Notes: generated from the letters alone by a model not told the origin. 64,000 nt of DNA from VBAU01 sp036005185 (GCA_036005185.1 DASYQS010000038.1:186001-250000), one strand, 5' to 3'; shown: positions 45,955-55,290, numbered from the stretch's first letter. Translations and numbers: made by a program.

Positions 45955-48936
45955 CTATTCTTTTATCAACTTGTGACTGAATAATTGGCCATCCACATTC
46001 GCTCGTAACAAATAAGCTCCTCTTGATAAATTAATCTTTGAAAAATCAAGTGTTAACTCGGTTAAACGTTCAAATTCTCCGTGATACATTTTTACACCTG
46101 ATAAACTGATTAGATCAAATTGAACTCTTTGTTGGGGCGTTTTAGCTAGCTGTACTTTAGTAAACGTTTTGAAAGGATTACCAATAACTCTAACATTCTG
46201 TAGTGTATTGGGATTTCTTACAACAATTGTTTGAGCATAAATAAACTTTCCATCGATGTCAACCATTTTCAATCGGTAATAATTAAATTCTGACAGAGTT
46301 CCTTGGTCAAGATAGCTGTATTGTTGTAAAGAATTACTATTCCCTGCTGCTGTGATCTTAGCTATTTTTTGAAAGTTTGCTCCATCATAAGATTTTTCCA
46401 ATTCAAAATGGCTGCTATTGAATTCATACGAAGTGTTCCACTCAAGTAAAATATTATTCTGGTACAAACGACCATTAAAATTGAGTAAAGAGACAGGCAA
46501 AGGTCCGGTGAGTAAAAGAGTAGTAAATATGCCCCGCCCATGCGTTGCAGCCGCAACTAATTTATCGGAATTTCTGAGAACCAATTGATCAACTCTCACA
46601 TTTGCCAATCCAATATTGTTTGCAGCCCAAACGGTAGATATTCCATTGCTGCTGCTGGTTGTCCATACTCCTAATTCGGTTGCCAGCATAATTCCCCCAA
46701 TTGATGCTGTTGAAGTAGTTCTTGCTGAATAACCGCTAGGGATAAAAATAGCCCAACGTATGGGCATATCGGGAAGATTAACGCCATTGTTATCGAGCGA
46801 ACTCCAGTTCACTCCCCCATCAGTGCTTTCCCAAATACTCGCTACACCGTAGTTCGATACAGTCAACACCATGTGGTTGGAATTACCTTTTTCAATATCA
46901 ATACTTGAGATATAGGCTCCTGCAGACAAGGATGGTCCTGTAAAGATGGTTGCAGCAGGCTGGCTTGAAGGTGGACCTGATGTTGGGCCATTTGCCCTAA
47001 TGACTTTCAAAAGTCTTGGAGTGACATTCGCTGATGCATTTTCCGAAACAGAGCATCCTAACCAAATTGTTGTTTCATCATTAGGATCTACTTTTACACA
47101 ACTCACTTGACGGTTAGCGCCCATTTCAGTACTTAGATTCACCGTTGTTTGAGATGCGCTTCCTGATTCAACATTAAAAACTCTTCTGTATAATCCATCC
47201 CCATCTCCTGAGTATAATACATCAATTGTATCGGCATAATCTGCCACACTCACAAAACGTCCGCTGCCATTTCCCGCTGTTCCAATAAAGGTGCTGCCAC
47301 TGCTACGATAAATATTAAAATAACCACCGGGGTTAGATGTGATCCATACTGTGCTATTCGTTTTGTCAATAAAACAAAATCCACCATCACCACCCGTAAC
47401 TGAGGAAACAGAATTAATTCCTAAAGAGTTGAAGAGGTGTGAACCATTATCCTGCGCTCCGGCAAGCATTGTGTTACTACCTGAAGATGCAGCTACTGCC
47501 ACTCCGTAATATTGCGTAACATTATAGCCATTATTTTTGTTTACAAAACTTGCACCACCATCGCTGCTGTAATAAATTCCTCCATCATTACAAATAATTA
47601 TTTCGCTGCTATTTAAAAACTGTATTTCATGAATATCAGCATGAATAATAGGCGCTGAGCTACAACTACCGGCTATCCATCTCGTGGCTTGCGTCCAACT
47701 GCTGCCAGAATTTGCTGATTTCATGACTACAACACCTCCGGCCAAAACAGTTGCGTCATCGTTAGGATTAACACCTAAGATTAGATCATACCAGGCCTGA
47801 CCTCTGGAAAAATCAGTGGTGGTTGTATTGATATCACACCAGTTTGGTGAGGTAAGTGTAGTCCAACTCGCTCCGCTATTATCTGAACGGAATAAATTAC
47901 CAATGCCACCTCCTGCTCCAGCAGGTGTTATGCTATCTTGAGACATTGCATAAAGGCGAGAACTATTATTTGGACAAACCGCCAATTCAACTCGCCCATC
48001 TTTATTTGTAATGATTGAGGCTGGGGTTATATCTGTCCATGATCCGCTTACTCCTGTGTTTACTCCATTTGCGGCTGAGCGGAAGATATGACCGGTGGTG
48101 AATATACCCAGTGTTGCATACATGTCACCATTAATTGATCTTTCAAGATCGGCACCTCTTGGTATTGCAGTAGGAATTGGATCAATTACTACCTGCGTCC
48201 AACTTGTACCATTGTCGATTGACCGTATAATACCACGAAGGCTTGCAACGGTTGAACGGGTAGCAGCATATATATAACCATTATCATCAAATTCCAAGTC
48301 ATTAACATAGCTAATATTCGTTGTAGAAGAAAGCTGGGCCCAAGTTGTACCGCCATCTGTACTTTTCCAAACTCCTAAACCATTGATAGCGTCAAAATTT
48401 CCAAAACCTTCGCCTGTACCGAAATACATTTCTAAGGCATCGACAGGACTTTGCTTGATACAGGTAATGGCAATATCTGAAAAGAAATCATTGACTGCTG
48501 TCCATATTGGAGTGACTGATTTAAAATTTATAGTCTTCCATAACCCACCTCCTACCCCTGCGGCAAAAACAGTATTGCCTGTTGCATCACTTCTATCAAC
48601 GAGTAATGCTCTAGTTCGTCCTCCAACATTGTTCGGCCCCCTCTCCTGCCAATTTAATGAAGCTGTATTCATCGTTCTTGCCGATGTCAATTCGATGTCT
48701 TCCATTCTGCGTTTTGCCGTAATAATTCTTTCAGTTGGAACACTGTTTAGAGCCGGATCCCTCGCCATTAGAAATTCATGAAGCCATGCTTTTTGCATTC
48801 CATCCTCATGTTCGTTTTCCTCATTTATTGAACGGACCAAAGAATTTGAGTGAATGTCTTTTTGCTTTAAAATAAAAAAGCCAAGAAAAATTAAAATGAG
48901 AAGGCTAATTGAAAAGAAATGTAAAGATCTTTTCAT
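45955..48936 (-). CDS. T9SS type A sorting-domain protein with Asp-box (BNR) propeller
   Basis: A 993-residue secreted protein. Signal anchor-like N-terminus ~5-25, a short pro-like region, then a sialidase/VPS10-like propeller (~90-800) with many Asp-box motifs: KSTDGGTTW, RSIDNGTSW, RSDNSGASW, KSANSGSSW, YSSDGGASF and ESTDGGVNW. A linker of the common LPVSLLNFNG...LEWNTSYEFNSSHFELE form follows, then the type A sorting domain (last ~75 residues, NPFKTFTKVQL ... SRGAYLLRA...HKLIKE). The Asp-boxes are structural, so no enzyme activity is implied. Surface-exposed or released through T9SS. Confidence 0.9.
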   Translation of the reverse strand: MKRSLHFFSISLLILIFLGFFILKQKDIHSNSLVRSINEENEHEDGMQKAWLHEFLMARDPALNSVPTERIITAKRRMEDIELTSARTMNTASLNWQERGPNNVGGRTRALLVDRSDATGNTVFAAGVGGGLWKTINFKSVTPIWTAVNDFFSDIAITCIKQSPVDALEMYFGTGEGFGNFDAINGLGVWKSTDGGTTWAQLSSTTNISYVNDLEFDDNGYIYAATRSTVASLRGIIRSIDNGTSWTQVVIDPIPTAIPRGADLERSINGDMYATLGIFTTGHIFRSAANGVNTGVSGSWTDITPASIITNKDGRVELAVCPNNSSRLYAMSQDSITPAGAGGGIGNLFRSDNSGASWTTLTSPNWCDINTTTTDFSRGQAWYDLILGVNPNDDATVLAGGVVVMKSANSGSSWTQATRWIAGSCSSAPIIHADIHEIQFLNSSEIIICNDGGIYYSSDGGASFVNKNNGYNVTQYYGVAVAASSGSNTMLAGAQDNGSHLFNSLGINSVSSVTGGDGGFCFIDKTNSTVWITSNPGGYFNIYRSSGSTFIGTAGNGSGRFVSVADYADTIDVLYSGDGDGLYRRVFNVESGSASQTTVNLSTEMGANRQVSCVKVDPNDETTIWLGCSVSENASANVTPRLLKVIRANGPTSGPPSSQPAATIFTGPSLSAGAYISSIDIEKGNSNHMVLTVSNYGVASIWESTDGGVNWSSLDNNGVNLPDMPIRWAIFIPSGYSARTTSTASIGGIMLATELGVWTTSSSNGISTVWAANNIGLANVRVDQLVLRNSDKLVAAATHGRGIFTTLLLTGPLPVSLLNFNGRLYQNNILLEWNTSYEFNSSHFELEKSYDGANFQKIAKITAAGNSNSLQQYSYLDQGTLSEFNYYRLKMVDIDGKFIYAQTIVVRNPNTLQNVRVIGNPFKTFTKVQLAKTPQQRVQFDLISLSGVKMYHGEFERLTELTLDFSKINLSRGAYLLRANVDGQLFSHKLIKE

Positions 48937-49130
48937 AGTGATATTGTTGGTTTTTTAAAGGATTGGTTTTAACTGACAAATTAATAAAAACACTCAACAC
49001 CTAAAATAGGTGACAAATAAAAACTTGCACTCAGTTAGTTATCAAAGAATTACTTAATTATTTAAACCTGCTTTCTCACAATAAAAACGTTTGGAACGCC
49101 TTTTTATTCTTTGTGGTCGAGGCAATAAAA

Positions 49131-49150
49131 AAGCCCCATCCTTGGGGCTT
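49131..49150 (-). terminator. Intrinsic terminator of the DUF3276 gene
   Basis: On the minus strand, AAGCCCC and GGGGCTT form a 7-bp stem with a 6-nt loop followed by TTTTATT, 22 bp after the DUF3276 stop. Confidence 0.78.
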
Positions 49151-49172
49151 CAATCACGTTAAAAGCAATCGA

Positions 49173-49583
49173 CTACCATTTATCAACCTCTTCTTGTGAA
49201 GATGGAGCATTATTTTCTGCGGGAGCTGGTGTTTCAACCTCCACTTCTGTTTCTGCTGTAATTGTCTCGGCAACACCTTGTTCAGCTGGCACTTCATCAT
49301 GGTTGTAAGCGTCAAAATTGAAATCAGGCATTAATTCTGTTTTTACATAATCAACAGCCTCACCAAGTGCTTTAATGAATTTGTTGAAATCTTCTTTGTA
49401 AAGAAAGATCTTGTGCCTGTCATAGCCGTTATCATTAAAACGTTTACGGCTTTCTGTAATGGTCAAGTAGTAATCGTTAGCCCTGGTTGCTTTTACATCA
49501 AAAAAATAAGTTCTTCTTTTACCAGCACGAATTCGCTTGCTGTAAATGCTTTCCATTTTCTTTTCATTGTTATCGTACGCCAC
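49173..49583 (-). CDS. DUF3276 / PUR-alpha-like nucleic-acid-binding protein
   Basis: A 136-residue protein almost entirely made of a PUR-like repeat: IYSKRIRAGKRRTYFFDVKAT, NDYYLTITESRKRF, and HKIFLYKEDFNKFIKALGEAVDYVK. This small single-domain form is typical of Bacteroidota and is related to PUR-alpha, binding single-stranded nucleic acid. The C-terminal ~30 residues are a Glu/Ala/Pro-rich disordered tail. It has its own terminator. The next gene upstream, the ABC exporter, runs the same way with 135 bp between them. Confidence 0.88.
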   Translation of the reverse strand: MAYDNNEKKMESIYSKRIRAGKRRTYFFDVKATRANDYYLTITESRKRFNDNGYDRHKIFLYKEDFNKFIKALGEAVDYVKTELMPDFNFDAYNHDEVPAEQGVAETITAETEVEVETPAPAENNAPSSQEEVDKW

Positions 49584-49718
49584 AGTTGTAAATTTTTACA
49601 GTTAAAAATCTTGGTTTTAAAGTGTACAAATATAATTATGTTTTTGAAACAGCCAAATCCTATATAATAGACAATTGGCAATGGTCGAAAGACAAGGCGA
49701 ACACTTATTCGTCTATTG

Positions 49719-51548
49719 TCAATTGTTCATTGTTCCCTCGTCCTGTTCCTGTTGACGGGCATAAAGCGTAGCGTAAAAACCATTCCGGGCGAGCAATTCT
49801 TCGTGAGTCCCTTGCTCTACAATTTCGCCCTCGTCCAACACAACTATTTTGTCAAAATGGAAAAGTGAAAAAATACGATGGGTAATGATTATCGCGGTTT
49901 TATCTTTCAAATAGTCATAAAGATTACCTATAATTTCCTTTTCAGTGCTTGCATCCACGGCGCTCAGGCAATCGTCAAAAATAACCAGGTTAGGCTTTTT
50001 GATCAGGGCCCGTGCAATGGATATTCGTTGTTTCTGACCTCCGCTTAGTGTAACTCCCCTCTCTCCTATCATGGTTTCATATTTTTGAGAAAATCCCTCA
50101 ATTTCTTTGTCAACGCTGGCTTGTGTGGCTGCCTTCAAAGCCTCACCCTCTTTTTCATTTTTTAACCCAAATCGAATATTGTTATTAACAGTATCACTAA
50201 AAAGAAAAACATCCTGTGGCACATAGCTGATCTGTTCTCTCGTATCTCTCAGATCAAGCTCTTGTATATTCATGCCATCTAATTCTATCTTACCATTAGT
50301 TACATCATACATTCGTAACAGCAATTGTGCAATGGTTGATTTACCACTCCCCGTTCGACCAATGATGGCAATTTTATTTCCTTTTTTTATTTCGAGATTA
50401 AAATTTTTCAACGCTTCAATGCCAGTATGCGGATAAATAAAATCAACATTTTTGAAACTGATATTTCCCTGTAAAAGATTTTTTTTCGGAGTAAGATCAT
50501 TCGTGATCTCTGGCTTCGTTTCAAGAAATTCATTTAATCTTTTTTGCGATGCAGCTGCCCGTTGGATCATGCTGGCCGTCCAACCAATAGCAAATACAGG
50601 GAAAGTCAGCATGTTAATATAGATCACAAACTCAATAATGAGCGGAAGTGTTGTTTTTACAGGATTATAAATGTGATGTATGCCACCGATCATGATAGTA
50701 AGCAAAGTGCTAAGTCCGATCAACAAAGTCATCGAGGGGAAATAGATCGCTTCTATTTTTGCCAGGCCAATAGCATTGTTTTTATATTCCTCACTATTTC
50801 TTTTAAAAAAGCCAAGCATTGCTTTTTCTTGTACAAATGATTTGATTACCCTTATTCCAGAATAAGATTCTTGAGCATTAGTAGTAAGATTCGCGAGCAG
50901 AGCTTGTATATGCTCACTCTTTTTATTGATAACCGTGTTGACATAATAAATTGTTATGGCCAAAATAGGGAGAGGGGTTAATACATATAATGTTAATTCC
51001 GCGTCTCTACGAAACATAAAATATAAGCTGAAAGAGATCACCGCTACAAGGTTAACCAAGTACATGATAGCCGGCCCGGTAAACATTCTTACACGACTTA
51101 CGTCTTCAGCGATCCGGCTCATCAGATCTCCCGTGCTATGAGTTTTGTAAAATGCGGTATCTAATTGCTGGTAATGCTGAAACACCTCGTTTTTCTGATC
51201 ATACTCTATGTGCCTGCTCATCACAATAATAGTTTGCCTCATCAGAAACATAAAAAATCCGCGAAGTAATGCCAATACAAGAATGGTAATGCCGGAAATA
51301 GCAACCACATTGGCTCCTTTTAAACCATTTACCCAAATAATAAATTTTTGAACCAATACATCGTAATTAGGCGGGATCGTTTTTTGTTTTATGCCCTGCA
51401 ATTGCTGCTGAACAAAATCAATCACAAAACCTGTAACCTGGGGAGACAAAACACCAAAGTAGTTAGAGATAATGATGAAAAGAATGCCAATGCCCAATCG
51501 AACTCTGTACCTCCAGAAATATTTGTTTAATGCTTTGAGGTGTTTCAA
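49719..51548 (-). CDS. ABC exporter half-transporter (fused permease and ATPase)
   Basis: A 609-residue exporter half-unit: six-helix permease (~15-330) and nucleotide-binding domain (~360-600). Walker A is GRTGSGKS (397-404), Q-loop Gln445, signature LSGGQKQ (501-507), Walker B LVIFDD (521-526) and H-switch ITHR. The residue after the Walker B Asp is Asp526 instead of catalytic Glu, a substitution known from MdlA/B-type exporters with 'LDDALSAVD', so ATPase activity may be low or depend on a partner. It should dimerise to export lipids, peptides or drugs. No accessory gene identifies the substrate. Confidence 0.92.
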   Translation of the reverse strand: MKHLKALNKYFWRYRVRLGIGILFIIISNYFGVLSPQVTGFVIDFVQQQLQGIKQKTIPPNYDVLVQKFIIWVNGLKGANVVAISGITILVLALLRGFFMFLMRQTIIVMSRHIEYDQKNEVFQHYQQLDTAFYKTHSTGDLMSRIAEDVSRVRMFTGPAIMYLVNLVAVISFSLYFMFRRDAELTLYVLTPLPILAITIYYVNTVINKKSEHIQALLANLTTNAQESYSGIRVIKSFVQEKAMLGFFKRNSEEYKNNAIGLAKIEAIYFPSMTLLIGLSTLLTIMIGGIHHIYNPVKTTLPLIIEFVIYINMLTFPVFAIGWTASMIQRAAASQKRLNEFLETKPEITNDLTPKKNLLQGNISFKNVDFIYPHTGIEALKNFNLEIKKGNKIAIIGRTGSGKSTIAQLLLRMYDVTNGKIELDGMNIQELDLRDTREQISYVPQDVFLFSDTVNNNIRFGLKNEKEGEALKAATQASVDKEIEGFSQKYETMIGERGVTLSGGQKQRISIARALIKKPNLVIFDDCLSAVDASTEKEIIGNLYDYLKDKTAIIITHRIFSLFHFDKIVVLDEGEIVEQGTHEELLARNGFYATLYARQQEQDEGTMNN

Positions 51549-51849
51549 CTTTTTTCTGCGAAGTTATGGGTTTGGGGAAAGGTGAAAATGGTTTAAAGAA
51601 TGAAAAGTTAAACGGAGTTTCTTGATCCTAAATTATTACTGTGATTAGCGGGCACAAGGGGAAGCCTTTCGAACTTATTTGTAGAAGAGTTATTAAGAAC
51701 CAATGACTTTCTAATAAATTATAATTATTCTTTCGTAATCCCCTTCTGCTAAATTGATAACTTCGGTTTGCCGGCCGCCAAGGTTCACAAATCACGTTGA
51801 GAAGGTTGTATTTGTGAACTGTTTTCCTGCTATTTCGTAAATACAGGCG
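51549..51849. other. Intergenic region, no gene recognised
   Basis: Between the ABC exporter start and the DUF2971 remnant I see no coding frame of any length and no clear promoter element. An inverted-repeat-like TTCACAAAT...ATTTGTGAA at about 51786-51818 is the only notable sequence. Confidence 0.45.
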
Positions 51850-52110
51850 TTGGTGGCAAGCCTATCTGACACTTCACTATTAATAAACAAACTTTACAAA
51901 TACAGACCGCTGTCAGATTTTTTATTTAAGGAACTCTATTACCAAGAACTATATTTTGCTTCATACGAGGAACTCAATGACCCAGAATTGAATTTACTCC
52001 AGAGAAAGAGGAGTATGTAGGGGTATTTATTGTATTTCATTTTTAAAACAGCAATTACTCTTTTAATCAGTGATTCTCCATCAGAATTCTTTGGCACAAC
52101 CGTAATCTCT
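51850..52110 (+). pseudogene. Degenerate N-terminal fragment of a DUF2971 protein
   Basis: A 57-codon frame (51850-52020) encodes NKLYKYRPLSDFLFKELYY and LYFASYEELNDPEL, the typical opening of DUF2971 proteins (YKYR ... LYF-S--ELNDP). It then stops; an overlapping frame gives EFTPEKEEYVGVF (51990-52026), and the first frame resumes with YLLYFIFKTAITLL. Two compensating frameshifts plus loss of the rest of the ~250-residue family length make this a decayed gene. DUF2971 proteins are often found in defence or mobile regions. Confidence 0.62.
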
Positions 52111-52160
52111 ATACTTCAGGGCGAAACTAATCGGCGGCGTTCACTCCGCCACTCAATGCC

Positions 52161-52298
52161 CTATCCCTCTATCTCCTTGATAATTGTCGTTTGTTGTTGC
52201 TTCATAAGGGCAATCATGCTCCGTACATTTTGAATCGCCCGTTCTGCGATTTCTATTTGTTCAGAATCTCTGAATGAATGATGACAAAGGATCGCCAT
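52161..52298 (-). CDS. Small unrecognised ORF (45 residues)
   Basis: An ATG-started frame encodes MAILCHHSFRDSEQ, then a helical charged segment (IAERAIQNVRSMIALMKQQQ) and KEIEG. It is preceded by GGTGATAAAAGG. It might be a small coiled-coil protein or the tail of a lost gene; it lies among gene debris and matches no family known to me. Confidence 0.3.
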   Translation of the reverse strand: MAILCHHSFRDSEQIEIAERAIQNVRSMIALMKQQQTTIIKEIEG

Positions 52299-52310
52299 CC
52301 TTTTATCACC

Positions 52311-52339
52311 GGGCTGAATTTCTATTCAGCCCTTTTTTT
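52311..52339 (+). terminator. Strong intrinsic terminator upstream of the Crp/Fnr gene
   Basis: GGGCTGAA/TTCAGCCC makes an 8-bp stem with a 6-nt loop, followed by seven Ts. It ends 65 bp before the regulator's ATG. No intact + strand gene now precedes it, so it is either the relic terminator of the DUF2971 gene or an attenuator for the regulator. Confidence 0.8.
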
Positions 52340-52404
52340 GACTGCGTGGCTAAAATCGTATATTCGGTTATCTCACAAGAAGGTAACAGCTCACATTGCA
52401 AATA

Positions 52405-52986
52405 ATGGACATTGCCTTGATACTTCAAAATGTTGGCAAGCATATTCAGCTCAGCAAAACTGAAGCAGACTATTTTGTCTCTTTGCTTCAGCGCAGGACA
52501 CTCAAACGGAAAGAGTACCTGCTTAAAGAAGGTGATGTATGTAAAACAGAAAATTTTATTACTAAAGGTTGTTTGAGAACTTACACAATAGACGAAAATG
52601 GATTCGAACACACAATCATGTTCGCCATTGAGGACTGGTGGATAGGAGACCTTTATGGTTTTTGGACACAAACTCCCTCAACCCATTTTATTGAGGCTTT
52701 GGAGAATTCTGAACTTTTACAAATTTCAAAACCCAACCTTGACAAACTTTTTGAAACGGTACCCAAGTTTGAACGCTTTTACCGGATAGTTTTTCAAAAT
52801 GCATTGATAGCAGAACGTCAGCGCATCAATCAAAACCTTTCTTTCACCGCAGAACAACGCTACCTGAATTTTATCGAAAAGTATCCCAAAATGGAACAAC
52901 GCATTTCTCAAAAGCATATAGCTACATTTCTCGGTATTACTCCCGAATTTTTAAGCATGATTAGAAATAAAATTGCAAAGGGCTGA
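52405..52986 (+). CDS. Crp/Fnr-family transcriptional regulator
   Basis: From the ATG at 52405 a 193-residue regulator (an in-frame TTG sits 9 bp earlier). Cyclic-nucleotide-binding-like jelly roll is ~25-115 (LLKEGDVCKTENFITKGCLRT). The short C-terminal HTH (~145-193, ISQKHIATFLGITPEFLSMI) is the compact Bacteroidota type. The canonical cAMP phosphate-binding Arg motif is absent, so ligand may differ. Starts the gene run Crp, barrel, FMN reductase and DoxX, all + strand, and probably controls it. Confidence 0.88.
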   Translation: MDIALILQNVGKHIQLSKTEADYFVSLLQRRTLKRKEYLLKEGDVCKTENFITKGCLRTYTIDENGFEHTIMFAIEDWWIGDLYGFWTQTPSTHFIEALENSELLQISKPNLDKLFETVPKFERFYRIVFQNALIAERQRINQNLSFTAEQRYLNFIEKYPKMEQRISQKHIATFLGITPEFLSMIRNKIAKG

Positions 52987-53038
52987 TTTCTTAAATTAGT
53001 TTATTTGGTGATTGCGGTGTCTGTATGTGCTTTGTAGC

Positions 53039-53695
53039 ATGAAAAAGAAATCAGCTTTGCTATTTTCATTTACCCTGTTTATATTCTCCAAATCAATAAC
53101 GGCGCAGGTTACACAGCTTGAATTAACGATGGGATTTTATAAAAGCGACTTTAGCTCATTTACCATTAAATCCCTGGATGACAAAAATAAGTTCTCTATA
53201 TCGACACTTGCATTCTTTCAAAAATTCTATCGTAAAGAAGATTTTCTATTTGACGAAACGGGCGTGCAGACTTCTGTCTATTGGAATTTTACGAAAAATC
53301 TAAATGTTGGTCCCTCACTTTATTATAACAGCGTTTCCGGTCTTTCTGAAAAACTTTCATTTCTCATTTTTATAAGTGGAAGCCACCTCGTATTTGCTGC
53401 TATTCCTGCCATCTTTCATACTGAAAATGATGGCAGTATAAATGGTGGCTTATTTTTTCAGTTACAATATATGAAGCGCATAAAACGTGAGTGGAACTTT
53501 TGGGTGAACACGCAAATACTTACTGAGTGGAATAGATTTTCAACTCATTCGCGGAGTTTCCAGCAGGTAAGAATTGGTGTTGCTTATAAAAATAACCAAT
53601 TTGGCGCGGCTGCAGATCTCGATGCGTATGGGCATACACAAATTTGGAAAAAATCTATAGGAATATTTGTGCGAAAGGTCTTCCCGGAAAAATGA
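53039..53695 (+). CDS. Predicted outer-membrane beta-barrel protein
   Basis: A 218-residue protein from the ATG at 53039, which begins a clear signal peptide (~1-23, ending ITAQ). The rest is amphipathic beta strands with aromatic girdles, such as TSVYWNFTKNLNVGPSLYY and GGLFFQLQYMKRI, fitting an 8-10-stranded barrel. No family recognised. It lies 52 bp after the Crp/Fnr gene, and 84 bp before the FMN reductase gene. Confidence 0.6.
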   Translation: MKKKSALLFSFTLFIFSKSITAQVTQLELTMGFYKSDFSSFTIKSLDDKNKFSISTLAFFQKFYRKEDFLFDETGVQTSVYWNFTKNLNVGPSLYYNSVSGLSEKLSFLIFISGSHLVFAAIPAIFHTENDGSINGGLFFQLQYMKRIKREWNFWVNTQILTEWNRFSTHSRSFQQVRIGVAYKNNQFGAAADLDAYGHTQIWKKSIGIFVRKVFPEK

Positions 53696-53779
53696 TTTCT
53701 TAAACTATTTTATTTTTTAGCAGAGGCGGCGCTCTCAACTTTACAGGATCAAATAATCAAACAATTAACATTATAAGAT

Positions 53780-54328
53780 ATGAAAAATGTATTACTGTTT
53801 GCGGCAAGCAACAACCCGGAATCAATTAATGGCAAGCTCATCAACTACACAGCCGGTTTATTTAAAAAGCATAAAACTAATGTTCTTCGGCTACAAGATT
53901 ATCCTCTTCCCGTCTACTCGCCTGTAACTGAAGCGGAGCAAGGCATTCCAAAAAATGCTATGTTGTTTAAGGATCAAATTCTGCGCCACGACGCTTTTGT
54001 CATTTCAGTTGCCGAACATAACCGTTCTGTAACATCGGCATTTAAAAATACATTGGATTGGCTTTCCCGAACCGATAAAGACTACAGTAACCTGTTGTCG
54101 GGAAAAACAATTTTACTTATCAGCACTTCTCCTTCGCCGGGGGGTGCACGAACTGCGTTGGCAAATGCTGAAACTATGTTGAGAGCATTCGGAGCGACCC
54201 TTTTTACCGGCACTATTTCTTTAGTAAACTATTTCGAAAATGTTTCATTCACCAGCTCCGGAATGCAAATTAAAGAAAAAAACTTTTCCGATAACCTGAA
54301 AAAATTTGTAGATCAATTAGAAAAATAA
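53780..54328 (+). CDS. NADPH-dependent FMN reductase family protein
   Basis: A 182-residue flavodoxin-fold reductase. The first strand and phosphate loop are LLFAASNNPESINGKL, FMN ring contact region is VAEHNRSVTSAFKNTLDWLS, and the LLISTSPSPGGAR segment completes the fold. It should reduce flavins, quinones or chromate with NADPH in the cytoplasm. Downstream is a DoxX-family gene (47 bp), a pairing common in Bacteroidota stress responses. Confidence 0.87.
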   Translation: MKNVLLFAASNNPESINGKLINYTAGLFKKHKTNVLRLQDYPLPVYSPVTEAEQGIPKNAMLFKDQILRHDAFVISVAEHNRSVTSAFKNTLDWLSRTDKDYSNLLSGKTILLISTSPSPGGARTALANAETMLRAFGATLFTGTISLVNYFENVSFTSSGMQIKEKNFSDNLKKFVDQLEK

Positions 54329-54375
54329 TTTATCATCCATTAGCGGTCGTCGCGGTATTCTAAAAACAAAACGAA

Positions 54376-54819
54376 ATGAAAAATAAAATCTTCAACACAA
54401 ACAACGACTGGACAGGTTTAGTAACCCGTCTTTCAATTGGTTTAATCTTATTCCCTCATGGTGCTCAACAAATGTTGGGCATATTTGGTGGTTATGGTTT
54501 TAGCGGCACAATGGGTTTTTTAACAGACATATTGCACCTGCCCTGGCTCATTGCCTTCCTGGTTATTACTATTGAATTTTTTGGCTCTATCTCCCTGGTT
54601 ACTGGCTTTGCCTCGCGACTCTGGTCCATAGCTATAGTTGTGATTTTTATCGGAACAATTTTTACAGCACATATTGGTAACGGTTTTTTTATGAACTGGT
54701 ATGGTACTCAAAAAGGGGAAGGATTTGAATATGCTTTGCTGGTTATCGGATTATCAATTGCAACACTGATAAATGGAAGCGGTAAATATTCTATTGACAA
54801 TATCATATTTGAAGGCTAA
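54376..54819 (+). CDS. DoxX family membrane protein
   Basis: A 147-residue protein with four membrane helices (~14-33, 56-75, 82-100, 115-133). The N-terminal RLSIGLILFPHGAQQMLGIFGGYG and the central ITIEFFGSISLVTGFASRLW are the typical DoxX signature, the former in two parts. DoxX proteins have been linked to thiosulfate:quinone oxidation and oxidative stress complexes; the local partner here is the FMN reductase. Last gene of the four-gene run. Confidence 0.87.
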   Translation: MKNKIFNTNNDWTGLVTRLSIGLILFPHGAQQMLGIFGGYGFSGTMGFLTDILHLPWLIAFLVITIEFFGSISLVTGFASRLWSIAIVVIFIGTIFTAHIGNGFFMNWYGTQKGEGFEYALLVIGLSIATLINGSGKYSIDNIIFEG

Positions 54820-54997
54820 AAGCCTCAATAAAAACTCTTTAAAAACTTAATCGTAGCCACTCAAACAAAAATTGGCAGATAAAACCCCAGAAGCATATGC
54901 AACCAAAAATTGTGTTTTGCTTTTAAATTCGGTTAACGCTCGGGATTTCTTTTCAATACTCTCATCGTTCTTTGCGGAAAAGTAAAATAAAACACTT

Positions 54998-55023
54998 GCG
55001 GAGAGAGAGGGATTTGAACCCTA
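54998..55023 (-). pseudogene. tRNA-Ser-like 3'-end fragment (candidate att-site relic)
   Basis: Minus-strand AGGGTTCAAATCCCT (T-arm) followed by CTCTCTCCG (3' acceptor side and discriminator) matches the 3' end of a serine tRNA. No anticodon arm, variable arm or 5' acceptor strand is found in the next 100 bp, so this is not a complete tRNA. Such isolated tRNA 3' ends are the usual footprint of integrase-mediated insertion. Confidence 0.6.
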
Positions 55024-55145
55024 CATCAATCTTGTTTGGAAATCAATATTTTAAAGAATTTTAAAATTACCGACTCATAAATTGCTCATTACATTTCTAA
55101 CCATCAGGTAACGCAAATCTTAATACAAACCTAGCATTTTTAGTC

Positions 55146-55283
55146 TTACTTCTTGTCAGCTCTTAATTTTTCAATAGCCGCACTTTTTCTTCGGGAATTA
55201 AAATTACCGTATGCATCTGTGATTCCTATTTCTTTTACAATTGCTTCTGCTACTTTTTGATTATCTTCTGTGAGCATGATCAT
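55146..55283 (-). pseudogene. P-type ATPase gene fragment
   Basis: A 45-codon frame encodes IMLTEDNQKVAEAIVKEIGI followed by ...KSAAIEKLR. It matches the hinge region of metal-transporting P-type ATPases (MLTGDN---A-AIAKE-GI ... DK---I--L) with Gly replaced by Glu in the GDN motif. The rest of the ~700-residue enzyme is absent, with stops on both sides. It is a decayed scrap, perhaps from a Cu/Zn-exporting ATPase once linked to the copper oxidase 6 kb away. Confidence 0.58.
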
Positions 55284-55290
55284 TTTGCAA

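Noticed and set aside
52161..52298. Transposase C-terminal fragment
   Set aside because: The helical sequence is too short and generic to assign to any insertion-sequence family; reported only as an unrecognised small ORF.
54990..55080. Complete tRNA-Ser gene
   Set aside because: Only the T-arm and 3' acceptor side are present; no matching 5' strand, anticodon arm or variable arm follows.
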